Assembly: GCA_050084985.1 (NCBI GenBank)
Contig: JBITNC010000001.1
Span: forward strand, 154,380,001-154,444,000
Source of the DNA: Nageia nagi
Lineage: Eukaryota > Pinophyta
Length of the DNA: 64,000 bases
Reading direction: 5' to 3'
Shown here one piece after another: positions 12,060-24,921 of the stretch. The notes beneath the pieces were generated by a model. It did not search any database and was not told the DNA's origin. It worked only from the letters and a program-made list of their open reading frames with translations. The position numbers were made by a program, and so were the translations under genes. Numbering within the stretch: the stretch's first letter is position 1; each line of letters starts with the position of its first letter.

Positions 12060-15000
12060 GGTAATTAGCAGATCTCATGGCCGAAAACACTTATCATGCC
12101 TAAATATAGAGATCTATTAAGTCCATTTGTTAGTGTAAATAATAGATATCATCAAATTTATAATGTATTGATTGATTTTGGGGCAATAATCAATGTGATG
12201 ATTCGAATGATCATGGACATAATTAACCTAATCTCTCTATAAAACACTCCAACTATGTTGCAAGTGGCTGACATGTCAATGGTGAAACCCTTAGGAATTT
12301 CAAAAAACATCATTATCAATGTGGATTCATGGTAATATCCCACTAGCTTTATGGTCCTACAACTAAAAATATTTTAGATAGATATCCTCTCATATTGGGT
12401 AGACCTTAGCTAGTAATAGTTGATGCCTGCATTGGATGTAGGAAAGGTAAAATGACTATCTTATATGGGTTACATACCAAAGAATTATAATTATTACTAC
12501 CAACTTAGCCATATATAATGTAACCATGTATATGGTTTGCAGACTCCATTGATGATGAATACTAGCTAGTCCTAATCGTTACCTTATCTATAATAAGTGC
12601 GATAGAGAAACTAGTCATCCCTCCAAAGTTTTAGGACAAAATAGATTGATTGAGTATGCTAAAATAATTATGGATGATCATGATTACCCAATTCAAATTA
12701 ATATTTCTCCTAAATTGAAAACAACATTTCATGAATGCATCCCATAATAATATACAATCATTATCATAGTAAAGGATATATTGTCCATAAATGCAATTGA
12801 TAGTAGGATCAAACAGGTGTAAATTCAACCTAGGAAACTCTAAATATAAATGATCAACTAGAACCTAGTTAGGAGGAGTGACTAATCAACTTACTCAAAT
12901 CATATAAATATGCCTTCTCTTGGGACTATAAGGACGTGCATGACATCCATCTATCATTCTGCATACATCACATCTATATTAAAGAAGGTTACCACCCAAT
13001 ACAATAAACCCCATAAATAATAAACCTAATGCTTAAATAAATTATCAAGGTAGAACTTCAAAACCTCCTTAATGTTCATTTTAGTTATCCTAAATCAAAT
13101 AGCTAATGGGTCTCTCCCTTGGTTATCATCCCAAAGAATAATTTCAAATTATAGATTTGTATTGATTATAGGGAACTTAAAAAAGTTACAAATAAGGATT
13201 ATTTTTCACTCATGTTCATTGATTAGGCATTGGAAACTCTTTCTACAAAACCAAACTTCACATTTTTGGATGGATTCAACTGATATAATCAAAAATAGAT
13301 GGCTCCTAAGGATCAAGATAAGACCACCTTCACTTTCCCATGGAAAATATTTGCATTCAAAGTTCTTCCTTTTGGGTTATGCAATATGCTTGTCATATTT
13401 CAAAGAGAAGTGTTGGAAATATTTTATGAGCTCACCAATGACTTCCTAGAGGTATACATGGATGATTTCATCATCTAGGGTAACACTTTTGACCAAAATT
13501 TAGATAATTTAAAGGATTTCACTCGATATTGAGAGAAGAATATATTCATAAGCCATGAAAAATATTTTATGATGATGATTGAAGGTATTATCCTTGACCA
13601 TCACATCTCCAACAAAGGCATATAGGTAGATCTTACCAAAATATAAATCATCAATAACTTCCAACCTTCAAAAAGAGTAACAAATGTGAATATTTTGGGG
13701 ACATGCTAGTTACTACAGATGTTTTATAAAAAAAATCAATAAGGTCACCTCTTCTTTATTTACCCTACTCTTAAAGGATGTTCAATTCAATTGGACTCTA
13801 GAATGCTAGCAAGCTTTTGAAATATTGAAATAACAAATTTCAACATTATCAATATTATGAGGCCTAAACTACAAACTCCCTTTCAACATCCACATAGATG
13901 CAAAAAATACAACACTATGGGAAATCCTCAAACAAGAAATAAATGAATAACACTATGCCATTTATTTTATAAAAAAAAAATATACAAGGAGCTAAATTGA
14001 ATTACACAATAATAAAAAATAATTCCTCATTGTGGTGTATTCAATAAATAAATTCCATCACTACATCATAGCCTATCATGTGTACATACACATAAACCAT
14101 TCTACTATCAGATACCTAATGATTAAGTCTATTATTACCAAATCGTTAGATAGATTCTCCTTCTCTAGAAATTTTACATCACCATAGTTGACAAACTAGG
14201 TTGGGATAATGTGGTCAATGAGTTTCTATCTATAATTCCTATAGTAGTAGATTTAGAACTAGTTTATGATAGATTCCCAAATGAGGATTTTTTTGCAATA
14301 TCAACCCTCAATCCATGGTATACAAATATCACCAACTATTTGGTAAATAGAAATTTCCCTCCATTTTTTTCTTCAAAGGAGAAGAAGCAACACATCAATT
14401 AGAGTCTTCCCTACACATGGATCAATGGTATAGTCTTCAAGATAGGGATATATAACATCATATGATGATGTATACATGAGGATCATATTTATGAAATTAC
14501 ACATATGCTACATACTGAACCCTATGGAGAATATTTTTCTACCAAAAGAAAAACACATAAAATAGTGAATGCCAAATATTATTGGCCATTTATATTAAAG
14601 GACATTTTCAAATTCACAACCACCTATGATAATTTCCAATGCATATCTAAGCTAACATGAATAGATGAAATACCACTTATACCCTAGATTATGCTTAAAT
14701 CATTTAAAATATGGGGTTTAGATTTAGAATTTAGAGGATTGATCAATCTACCATCATAGGGGAATCACAGTATCCTCGTATGCACTAATTATATCACCAA
14801 ATGGGCTGAAGTAAAAGAACTAATTGTAGCACAATTAAAGAAATTTGTTGATTTCCTATATGAAGAAATCTTCACAAATTAGAGGCACCACAAGAAATTG
14901 TATTTGATCAAGGTACATAGTTTATCTCAAAATTCATAACATCCCTAGTTTTCTTATATGAGCGTTAACATAATAATAACATGCTTGAACATCATAAAAA

Positions 15001-15571
15001 AATGGGCAAGTTGAAGTCACAAATAGAGAATTATAAAATATATTGATAAAAATTATGGCTAACCATTGATGGTATTGGGAAAATAGATTAAAGGGAGCTA
15101 TTTGGGTCTACAATACCACATGGAAATTCATCATAGCCTTGAAATTATTTGATTTGATTTATGGTAAGAAACCATTAATAGTAATTGAATTTGAAATCCA
15201 AACATTGAGAACAACCATCATGGTTGGCATAGATCTCTCCACAACCCATAAAGAATACCTACACCAACTAACTAGTCTAGATAAAGATTAGAATCAAGAG
15301 CTTCACCACATGAAAGTTATACAAGATCAATAAAAATAATGTCATGATAAGTTTATTAAGATGAGATAGTTCCAACTAGGTGACTACACTTTGATATTTG
15401 ATTCACATTATCAAGATTTTAAAAGAAGCTACCCACAAGATGGATAGGACCTTATGAGTTTCTCAAAGTGTATGATAATGACACTATTTAGTTGCAAACA
15501 ATAGATTACACTTTTATAAGAATGCTTATGAATGGAAATGAATTGAAAATATATAATACACCTCTAAATAA
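12060..15571 (+). pseudogene. Ty3/gypsy pol: protease, RT, RNase H, integrase (heavily decayed)
   Basis: The protease region reads VLIDFGAIINVM (about 12165-12200; the usual DSGA is altered), followed by VDSWEYP-like sequence. RT is readable in one frame from 13142: CIDYRELKKVTN, DKTTFTFPWKIFAFKVLPFG and the catalytic VYMDDF at 13452-13469. RNase H follows (PFNIHIDA, about 13880; INKFHHYI; STIRYLMIKSIITK). The integrase zinc finger lies near 14460-14600 and the core at about 14700-14930 (HSILVCTNYITKWAEV). The polyprotein tail ends RWIGPYEF to TAA at about 15571. Gag and the 5' LTR are absent upstream. More than twenty stops and frameshifts rule out function. Confidence 0.88.
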
Positions 15572-15639
15572 ATAATATTTTTAGGATTGAATTCAAAAGT
15601 AGTAGGTATGCAATTTATTGGAGAGGAATCTTTCTCATC

Positions 15640-15885
15640 CTCCATGTAGATAAATTTCCTTTAAAAAATTATATAAGTGAAAATCTAAAGGCACCTATGG
15701 ATAGAATATATTTTGAAAAACTAATAGATTGAGGAATTATTCCATTAAAAAAAGCTTATTACCTAAATGTTTGATGTAGGAGAATTAAAGGCTTATGGGA
15801 AATCTTGCATCCAACATTAATTGAATATGATACATTTTTTATTGAATAATTTATCAAGAAGTTGCTTGAAATAATTTTTATATAG
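15640..15885 (+). pseudogene. Short coding-like remnant after gypsy pol
   Basis: One frame reads PMDRIYFEKLIDxGIIPLKK and then CRRIKGLWEILHPTLIEYDT with few stops, which looks like decayed protein rather than random AT-rich DNA. I do not recognise the family. Its position suggests a post-pol ORF of the same element. Confidence 0.35.
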
Positions 15886-16599
15886 CCCCCATTTTTTTCC
15901 ACTTATAGAATTCCATGTTAATAGATATTTTCAATAGCTTGCAAGTTCCTATAATTCTCTAGCCAAACTAGCCTATGAATGAGTTGCTTTTACCCTACTT
16001 ATATTTTCTTGCAACCACTTATAGTTCATTATGATAATCACTCCAATAACTTGCAATGTATCTTACTTGCATTCATTCATAATTGTATTCAATCATTCAA
16101 GACTCACTAGTTTAAGTTTTTTTTAAGGACTCTACTCAATGTCTCCTACAAATCTCCATAAAAATGACTTCTCCATTGTGTCATATTCAAATCTTCTTAT
16201 ACCACCATTTTTGCTTACCTCTCATTTTTTTTCTATAGAATGAATCATTTTTTAAGGGATGAACAAATTATACAATATTTACTTTTTCTACCATTTTATA
16301 TTCATTATCTATCTAATTTGAGCATTATTATAGGTCCACATCATTTTTACCACCTATATAATCTCCATGGTCCAAACATATGGGGATATGTATCATATTA
16401 AGTTAGGGGATGGGGGTGAAACAATAGTGGACAACAATTTTAATGATCTAACATGTATGAAAACTCAATTGAGTACAATAAGTAGGGGATGATGTAATGG
16501 ATAAAATAATCCATGTTAGCATTAATAGGAAAAATTGATTAATGAAACATATATCAAGTTATACCCCTACATACCTCCATTATCAGGATTTGTTTACTC
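15886..16599. other. Non-coding tail of the gypsy element, possible polypurine tracts
   Basis: AT-rich. Two G-rich purine tracts, AGGGGATGGGGGTGAAA (about 16406) and AAGTAGGGGATGA (about 16481), are candidate polypurine tracts, the second followed by TGTAATGG as a possible LTR start. No LTR pair was found to confirm this. Confidence 0.3.
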
Positions 16600-17105
16600 T
16601 AACTAACTCGTAACATGTCATAGAATACCTTAAAGAATGGATGAGTGGTAACTGATGCAAGGAAAAATTTTAGGAGATCAGGGTAGAGGTTCTTGATAAG
16701 ATTCAAACTCTATTTGATGTATATGTAGAGGATGCCTAGACAAGTGTATTGGATAAATTTTATTTCATACCTTCAATATTTAAGAAAAGAGAACCTATTT
16801 TGTGTCCAAATTTTGAAAGGAAAATTATGATATTCCCCTAGTATAAAATAAAATTAGAGGATGAAGATGAACTTGAATGGGTTGGGGTTAGATATCATAA
16901 GATGTATTTATTGACTCTAGTACCTCATTCCATTTGTATGGTATTTATAACTCATACAAATATCAAAGAAAAATGATTGAATATAACCATTATTAATGGT
17001 TACTATAAGACTATGGTTAGATTTGATGCAAGACCTTTTGATTTTAGCAAGCAAGTTGAGAAACAACACTATAGTATTGCATGAGGACATGCAATCTCTT
17101 AAATT
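16600..17105 (+). pseudogene. Unrecognised coding remnant
   Basis: Frame 3 carries a coherent, largely open reading: KIQTLFDVYVED, FYFIPSIFKKREPILCPNFE, LEDEDELEWVGVRYHKMYLL, then NGYYKTMVRFDARPFDFS. Stops are few (TAG near 16737 and 16840, TGA near 16975). No family is recognised, and it may be part of a retroelement polyprotein. The part after 16853 occurs again in the tandem copy beginning at 17427, where stops lie at different codons, so the two copies have decayed independently. Confidence 0.4.
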
Positions 17106-18000
17106 TAGGAGATGATGAGTCATAGAAATACATAATTTTTAGACTATTTTGATGGAATTTAATTCCTTTTTTAAGTACATAAAGACTTTTATGACCCATG
17201 TTTTGATATAGATATTAATCCTCATCTATGGTTTAGTAATTGAATGTATTTTAATATGAAATTGTATATTTTGTATTTTTGGAGTATAATTTGATGCAGG
17301 GAAATAATTAAGTGTTGAGATACTTAGACACACTTGCAATGGTTTGTAATGATATTTATACTTATTATGGATAGAGAAACTCATTTATGAATAAAGTAAC
17401 ATGATTATGATAGGGTATAACATAGAATTAGAGGATGAAGATGAGCTTGAATGGGTTGGGGTTAGATATCATAAGATGCATTTATCGACTCCAGTCTCTC
17501 ATTCCATTTAGATGGTAGTTATAACTCATGTAAATATCAAAGGAATATGGTTGAATACAACCATTTTTGATGGTTACTATAAGACTATGGTTAGACCAGA
17601 TGCAAGACCTTTTGATTTTAGCAAGCAAGTTGAGCAATAACACTATAGTATTGCATGAGGACATGCAATTTCTTAAATTTAGGAGATGATGAGTCATAGA
17701 AATACATAATTTTTAGACTATTTTGATGAAATTTAATTTATTTTTTAAGTACACAAAGATTCTTATGAACCATGTCTTGATATAAACATTAATCCTCATC
17801 TATGGTTTGGTAATTGAATGTATTTTAATATGAAATTGTATATTTTGTATTTTTGGAGTATAATTTGATGTAGGGAAATAATTAAATGTTGAGATACTTA
17901 GACACACTTGCAATGGTTTGTAACAAGAGTCATACCTATTATGGATGGTACAATTCATATATGAATAAAGTAATGTGATTACCATAGGGTATTACATGGT
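16853..18000. repeat. 574-bp tandem duplication
   Basis: The segment starting ATTAGAGGATGAAGATGA at 16853 recurs at 17427, and both copies run to a shared AGGGTATAACATAG-like end (17426 and about 18000). The copies are roughly 90% alike by eye. The unit length is not a multiple of three, so the coding remnant it carries does not run through in frame. Confidence 0.9.
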
Positions 18001-19423
18001 CTATGTTTTTAAAAAGGAGATATGTTTGTAATGACCTATAGGTGGACTCTCATCCACCTCAAACCATTATTATGTCATGAGTTACGAATTCATTCTCAAT
18101 TGTTAGTTATGTGTTTACTTGTGTAACCAATTTTATTTTACAATGATACTTTAGCTAATCATGTGGAGATATAGGCATTAGTTAGAATCTATGATTATTA
18201 TATGAAGATAGCTATCCACCAAACCATGAAGAGTTAGTGAAGATAATATTATAGAAATGACCAAGATAATCAATTATCTTTTTTGTATAAAGGAATCAAA
18301 TGTTCTTATTCCTAATTTGTAATTATTTTACATTCTCATTATTTTTGTAGGTTTTCTTCAGTAGTGGTATAATTGTAAGACTCTAAATATCAATAGGATG
18401 ATAAATGATAAGAAATAAGTGTGGTATTGTTTGTTTTTGAGGATAAATATGTGTAAGTATGAAGAACATGGTGGTATGTAATCCCTACTTTTAATATAAT
18501 ACCAAGCATATTTTCTTTCTATCATTGAGTAACATGTAATATACATCCAACTTTGGTTAAGAAATGGATTCACTTACATGCTAGTTTTTATTAGATCTTG
18601 TAGATGTAAATACTAGAATTGAATATTTAGTAACTTGTATACATTATTTTGAGGTATGCAATGTTGACTGTATACCATAGAAACCTTTCCAAGGACTTAG
18701 TAAAATCTTAAACACAAGTAAAATAAGCAATGCTATGTGATGATGTTAGCAAGGGTGATAATCAAAGTAGACATGAGGTAGAAGAGTTTAAAATACATTG
18801 AGTCCAAGAGTACCCAAATAGTTACACCAACATCCAATGGGAGAAGTACTAGTAGAAAATACAAGATGAAATAATAGCTTTTAAGATGTGACAAGGTGCT
18901 GATATAAGGTCCTAATGAACAATTTGAGTTCATCAAAAATAAATAATGGTGCTAGTAAAGAAAACAACAAAAGATATTAGAGCTTTCATAAGTTATGTCA
19001 CCTAGACCAAGAGAGTAAAATTTGAACTAATCCTAAGGGTCCAATGTCAATGATATTAATAATATTAAGTTTAGGTAACATGGAGGACTTAAAACTATAA
19101 TTTGGAAGTTGACAAGGTATGAGAATGCCTAGATTGTTAGTCAATTAAAGAAATAACATTACCAACATTGGAATGGTCGACTTTACACTAATTATAGGAG
19201 GAAGAAGTTGATGACATCAATAATAGGAAGTTGGATACCTGATAAAGGTTTAGAGCCTAAGTTTAAAGATGAGAAGAGTCTGCATGATTCTAAATGACCA
19301 TTGAATAAAAGTAACGATAATAAGGAGGCTAGAATAACAAGTTTTAAACTGATTCTCTGAGGAAAAGGTTGATGTTATCAATAACTAGGAGCTTAAATTT
19401 GAGATAGAAGCTAGAGTTTATCC
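18001..19423. other. AT-rich stretch without recognisable genes
   Basis: No coding or mobile-element similarity is recognised. A 20-bp hairpin (AGGTGGA, TCCACCT) lies at 18041-18060. Confidence 0.4.
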
Positions 19424-19428
19424 ATAAT

Positions 19429-20156
19429 TGATCCAAATTGGATCATATCAAGTTGAACTTTATAGGATAAGTATTATTTCCAGAGGTATTTATGCTTGGA
19501 GCTTTGCTAAAAACTAAAATCTAGAGGTGATTGGTGAAAAAAACTATGTTGTTAACAATTTGCATCTACTATTTTTAGGTATTTAATGGTGTGTATCTTG
19601 ATGAGTCAGGAGTGGAAGTTGAAGGAGAATTGATGATTTAGATAGCTATGTGGTTTAGGATCATCATTCAGTGTCTTGGATGTGTTTTTAGGCCTATTTA
19701 AAGGCATGTTACTCTTTTGATTCATTAATGGAGTTTTAAAGATTTTTAGGATTTTAGGATTGTAAAGGTTTGAAGGAAGGCCAAGAGTCATTCCAATAAA
19801 AGAATTAGTTCTAAAGTTGTTTTTCTTGCTATAGGAGATTATAGTAGTGTTTTAGGAGATGATATTACCATTATTATGATGGTATTTCTCTATATGCATG
19901 TAATATTGTAATGTCCATAGACAATGAGAAGAGAAGGATCTAATTTCATGTTGGATTAGCCCACAGTGAGTGAACTAGGGTAAATCATTATGTTTATCTT
20001 GTTGTATGATTCGAGATTATTGATTTATAGTTTTACATTATGTAATTTTGAATTTATATGCAATTTTATGGATCTCATAATGGTGAATATTTTTTTTGGT
20101 TCGAATCTATAAGTGAGGATACGAGTATGCTATAAGCATATGGTGATTATGGATCA
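19429..20156 (+). repeat. 5' LTR of the gypsy element
   Basis: 728 bp, starting TGATCCAAATTGG and ending GGATCA. It aligns over its full length with 24922-25648. Confidence 0.92.
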
Positions 20157-20158
20157 TG

Positions 20159-20170
20159 TGGTAGTAGAGC
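20159..20170 (+). promoter_or_regulatory. Primer binding site (initiator-Met tRNA type)
   Basis: TGGTAGTAGAGC matches the canonical TGGTATCAGAGC at 10 of 12 positions and lies 2 bp after the 5' LTR, the normal spacing. Confidence 0.7.
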
Positions 20171-20642
20171 TTATGTGCATAAAATTTGGGATCTAAATTT
20201 TGGGGATTTCAAGCTGCCAATAGTGTTCTTGTTGATGTTTGAGAGGAGATATCAAAGACTAGAATCTATTCTAGAAGATCTTGAGATTGGTCAAAGGTGT
20301 AGAGTGATTGAAATGGATGATTTGGAAGAGAAACAATATGTTGTTCATACCATGATAGGTGTCAATTTTGAAAGGATATTTTCAAAAATGGAGATTCATT
20401 TGGATCATTTGGTTGAGTTGTTAGCTATTGGAGCAAATGTAAATGTCAATAAAAGGTAACAAAATGGAAATGGAGAACCTAATTCATCATCTTCATCAAA
20501 TTGAGTTCCATTCAAGGTGGAGGCCAAAGTGGACATTCCTACTTTTGTTGGATAGGTTGATGGAAAAAAGTTGAACAATTGGTTGAAACAATTGGAGGTT
20601 TATTTCCAAATTCATAGTGTTGTAAATGATGTTGATAAAAAC

Positions 20643-22158
20643 CAAGGATCATTTTAGCCACGAACCTTCACTAGTAAGCAAATTTTAGAAATTCTAAAAA
20701 TGTAAAATGATGATTTTTTGGGATAGAACAATACCCATGTCACCAAAAAAATTTATTATTATTTTTTTCCAAGCTAGGTCACCAGGAAAAATTTAATTTT
20801 AAATTAAATTTTTATTAAATCACCAATATTTTGAAATAATAAATAGTTGACTTTGCCTTTAAATTATAAACTATTATTTATATTTTGATTAAATCACCCC
20901 ATATAAATACCTTACTCTAAATAATAAATTTGATACATCCATTGTTATTTTCTCTTAGATCTCGTTTGAGTGAGTGTATCAACAAAGCATATTTTAAAGA
21001 TGGTAGTAGCCCACCTTTGGATTGTAGTATGTTATCTTGAAATGATGGGATTATACCTTCAAATGGTGGTATTATACCTTCAAATAATGGCATTATGCCT
21101 TTTAATGGTAGCATTCTACCTTTGAACGGTATCAAGCTACTGTTGCATGGTAGCAAACTAGTACCACTTGATGGCATCCTGCTACCACTTGATGGTATCC
21201 TGCTATCATTTGATGGCATCTTGCTACCATCTAGTGGCTTTTTTCCTTCAAATGATAGCAAGATACTACCACATAATAGCAAACTTGTACCACTTAATGG
21301 CATCTTGCTACCACCTAATGGCATCCTACTACTATCTGGTGGCATCCTACTACCATCTAGTGGTATTATGCTACTTACTATTTTTGCTTGATAGCATACT
21401 TCTACCACCTAGTAGAATACCACTACCTCTCAATAGCATATCACTATTTCCTAGTAGTATAATGCTATCACTTGATAGTAGAATTCTACCACCTATTAGC
21501 AGATTTCCTATGACTGTTCGATATGATGCATCTTGATGGAGCCATAACTTTTGATCATGATGTATGTTTGCCTTGAAATTTAAAATGTGGTTTCATATGA
21601 ATATTCTATATTTGGCTAAATTAAGTTACACTATATCCTTTGAATATTATATTTTTGGACCTAAATTCTCTATCTAGCATCCCAAAATTAGCTTATACTT
21701 TATGTTCTTAATATTTTTAAGCTTTTTTGTATGTTAACACTTTGATATATAATTTTTTATATTAATTTGAGTCCTAATATTTTAAATTAAGGCTAATTAT
21801 TGTAAGAGGGATGCATATGCCAATTTTGGGTGCAATTTGACTCCTTTATTTTTACTTATTTTTAGAAAAAGATGATTTTAGGGTTACTTTAGGGTTTTGT
21901 TGTTGTTTGATATCACCTAGTAGTAGACTACTATCATTTGGTAGCATACTACTTCTGCTTGATATCAAACTACTTCTTCCTAATAGTAGACTATAATGAA
22001 ACTCTTTAAACTCACCAAAAACATCTATATGATTTTTTTAACTTCAAATTCACCTTTGTAATTTTTATAGTTTTTTTTTAAATTATCTTACCTACTAATT
22101 TGATTCACCTTAAAATTTCCAAGTTAATTTTTAAAAAGGGCTCTTAAAATGATCCTTG
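20643..22158. mobile_element. Non-autonomous hAT-type DNA transposon, 1516 bp
   Basis: The termini CAAGGATCATTTTA and TAAAATGATCCTTG form a perfect 14-bp terminal inverted repeat, and the flanks are the exact 8-bp duplication ATAAAAAC (20635-20642 and 22159-22166). An 8-bp duplication and a YARNG-type terminus are hAT superfamily traits. Removing the element and one duplication joins the two halves of gag. No transposase is encoded. The interior is filled with a 21-bp repeat array, and related TAGTAG/CTACTA words occur toward the other end at 21910-21995. Confidence 0.9.
21040..21535. repeat. 21-bp minisatellite-like array inside the hAT element
   Basis: Units such as GCTACCACTTGATGGTATCCT repeat with a 21-bp period, with TGGTAGCA and TGCTACCA in both orientations. 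Because 21 is divisible by three, several frames stay open on both strands, giving Ser/Gly/Leu/Pro-rich ORFs that are not genes. Confidence 0.88.
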
Positions 22159-22690
22159 ATAAAAACTCTTTTGCTAGATTAAAGATAGGTGGACATGCTT
22201 TAGTTTAGTAGGAAAGCCATGTAGAAACTCTTAGTCATGAGCACTTACCAGAAGTATCTTCTTAGGTGGAATTTAAGAACCTATTAAGAGATTAATTTTA
22301 TCCATTGGAACATCATAATAAGCAATTGATGAAATGGAAATTCTTTAGACAACAAAGAGGGTAAACAGTTCAAGACTACACTACAAAATTTAAGAAACAA
22401 GATACTTTTCTTAATATTTCACTAAAGGATCTTCAAACTTCAATAAAGTACATTAGAGGTTTACATAATCATTTACAAAAGACTATCATGTTGTTTAATC
22501 CTACTAATCTTGATCAAGTGTGTGTGTAAATGCAATACTTAGAGAAGGATGGTAATGCAAGGAGACAACTGATGAATCCAAGAATCCTTCTAATTCAAAT
22601 GGAGGACAAGATAAAGATAAATCTCAAGAAAAAGGAAAAGGTAAGTAAGAAACTAAGACCATAAATATTTCAAAGAAAGAAGGTGATAAT

Positions 22691-24900
22691 GGGTATTTTA
22701 GTCATCAAGTATTTAGGCCATGTTATTGGTCATGGAAGACATAAGATATATCCTAGTAAAGTAAGTGCTATAGTAGATTGGCCAAAGCCATCTAATGTAA
22801 CAGAAGTATAGAGTTTCTTACATGTTATCCAATATTAGAGAAAGTTTATTATTAATTTTTCTCATACGGCTTCACCTTTACTTGATGTAACTAGAAAGAT
22901 GCAATTTTTCCAATGAGGAAAGCAACAATAAACATATTTTGACACCTTGAAGTAAAATATTGTTAGTGCACCAGTGCTTCCACTTCTTGATTTTTAGAAT
23001 CCATTTGAAGTGTATGTTGATGCAAGTGACTATGCCATAGGGGTCATTTTGTTACAAGAAGGTAAACTAATTTGCTATCATCTAAAAACATTAGTGGGTC
23101 CATTTTGAATTATCCTACTTTTGATAAGGAAATTTATGCATTGGTTCAAGCTATTAAAAAGTGGAAACATTACTTAATGGGGAAAGAAATAATCATTCAT
23201 AGTGATCATCAACCATTAAAGTACTTACAAACTCAATCAAAATTACAACAAACTAAACACTATAGATGGATGGATTTTCTATAACAAGTTCATCTTGTGA
23301 TCAAATATAAAAAAGAAATATAGAATAAGGTTGTTGACATGCTTTCTAGACCAATTATACTTGCAAATTCCATGTCATTGACAGCATGGAAATAAGGGCT
23401 AATGAGTTCCATATCAATGTTGAAATCTCTTCCTTTTATTTTTGAATCATTTTCAAAGTCATATATGTAGGATCCTAACTTCAAAAAGGTGTATGAGTAG
23501 TTTTCTTCATCTAGGTCCAAGTATGAGGGCTTGAATGATTTTCATTTACAAAATGGACTTCTTTATCATTTTAATACATTATGTGTACCTATAGGTAAAA
23601 GGATTGGAATGATTAGAGAAGCACATACTTCATATATTGTAGGATATTTTGGGGTTGGAAAGATATTATACAATTTGCAAAGGTATCTATATTAGCCAAA
23701 GATGCAAGATCAAGTTACCAAGTACATAAGCGAGAGTTCTTTATGTTGTATTGGTAAACAAAGTAATAGGAAATTAGGTTTTTATCAGCCACTACCATTA
23801 TCTTCACATCCATGGGAGTGTATCTCAATGGATTTTATGGGAGGATTTCCTATGGATAAGAAGGGTCATGACTATTTATTTATTTTTGTGGATAGATTTA
23901 GTAAGATATGTGTTTTTATTCCTTGTAAGAAGACTATAATAGGATAAGATGTTGCAAATTTGTTCTTTTCTCATGTTTGGGTTCATTTTGGATTGCCTAC
24001 TTCTATTGTTTCAAATAGAGATAGTAGATTTTTGGGAAAGTTTTGGACATTTTTGTGGGAAAATATAAATACAAGGTTAAACAAGAGTATTGCCTTTCAT
24101 CCTCAAATGGATGGAAAAACTAAGGTGGTGAATAGGATAGTGGTTCAACTCTTGAGGGGTTATTGTAGTAAGCATCCTGATTCTTTGGATGAACATCTTG
24201 AATATATCCGACATTCATACAAGAGGGAAATTCATTCTTCCACATTTTGAGACTTGTTTTAGTTACTTACTACCATCATATTTTGATTGTGTGCTTAGGA
24301 TGAAAAAGGATGAAGGAGATTCACTTGAGAAAGAGGAAAAGCAAGCTTAAAAGTTTATTGAAAGGATTATAAAAATTCATTTGAAATTCCAAGAGTAACT
24401 TAAAATAGACCAAATCAAGTACAATATGAGACATGAAAAACATAGATTTGACCATAAGTTTCATATGAGGGATTATGTGTAGTTACATATTAGTAATGAG
24501 AGGTTGCAAGGACCAACCAAGAAGTTGAAACCTATAAGGGATGGACCATTTGAGATTATGGAAAAAGTGAGTGAGAATGCTTTTAGATTGAATCTACTAG
24601 CATATATGAACATCTATTCCATTGTGAATGTAGAACATTTGAAATTATATGAGAAATATGTTGATTGAAGATGAAATAGGTTTAGAGAAGATTTTGCCAT
24701 CTCTTGATGACTTAGCTCCTAATACTATGGATAAACTCAAGGAGGATTCCATATTACAAAATAAGGTTCATGCTATAAGAAGAGGTGAGACAAAACTATG
24801 GTTGGTTGGATTGAAGGGAAAAAAGCCTAATAAAACCAAGTTGATAGATAAGTCTAGGGTTGGGGAGTTGTATCCTCATCTATGTATTTGTGGGACCAAA
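22691..24900 (+). pseudogene. Gypsy pol: RT end, RNase H, integrase
   Basis: It starts with the last part of RT (KYLGHVIGHG, IVDWPKPSN, then ASPLLDVTRK). RNase H follows (FEVYVDASDYAIGVILLQEG at about 23008; IIHSDHQPLKYLQ at 23190-23230). The integrase core follows with SMDFMGGFP (23827), the second catalytic region VSNRDSRFLGKF (24008) and HPQMDGKTKVVNR (24100), where Lys replaces the catalytic Glu of the DDE triad. The C-terminal tail contains GPFEIMEKVSENAFRLN, NVEHLKLYEKY and a WLVGLKGKKPNKTK motif. The RT active site is deleted and several stops occur, so the polyprotein is inactive. Confidence 0.9.
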
Positions 24901-24921
24901 TACCTTCTCATTGGGGAGATG

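Larger units (their letters stand above)
20175..22690 (+). pseudogene. Gypsy gag, split by the hAT insertion
   Basis: The first part (20175-20642) includes an open 94-residue stretch and then PFKVEAKVDIPTFVG and LNNWLKQLEVYFQIH, the start of a retrotransposon gag domain. Translation resumes after the hAT at 22159 with NSFARLKIGGHAL, FKNLLRD and IKYIRGLHNHLQKTI. Gag normally forms the particle that packages the RNA. Stops occur throughout. The reading passes abruptly near 22690 from the basic region after gag (KEKGKG) to the C-terminal end of RT, showing an internal deletion that removed the zinc knuckle and protease. Confidence 0.8.

Noticed and set aside
16917-17697. Similar minus-strand ORFs (MTHHLLNLR...) in both tandem copies
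   Set aside because: They are complements of the + strand coding remnant; the + strand reading is longer and more protein-like, and both appear only because the segment is duplicated.
18041-18060. Hairpin AGGTGGA ... TCCACCT
   Set aside because: Isolated, with no flanking duplication, T-tract or gene to give it a role.
20917-21536. Ser/Pro/Gly/Leu-rich ORFs of 98-163 codons on both strands
   Set aside because: They are products of the 21-bp repeat array, whose unit is divisible by three; no domain, and overlapping frames on both strands are equally open.
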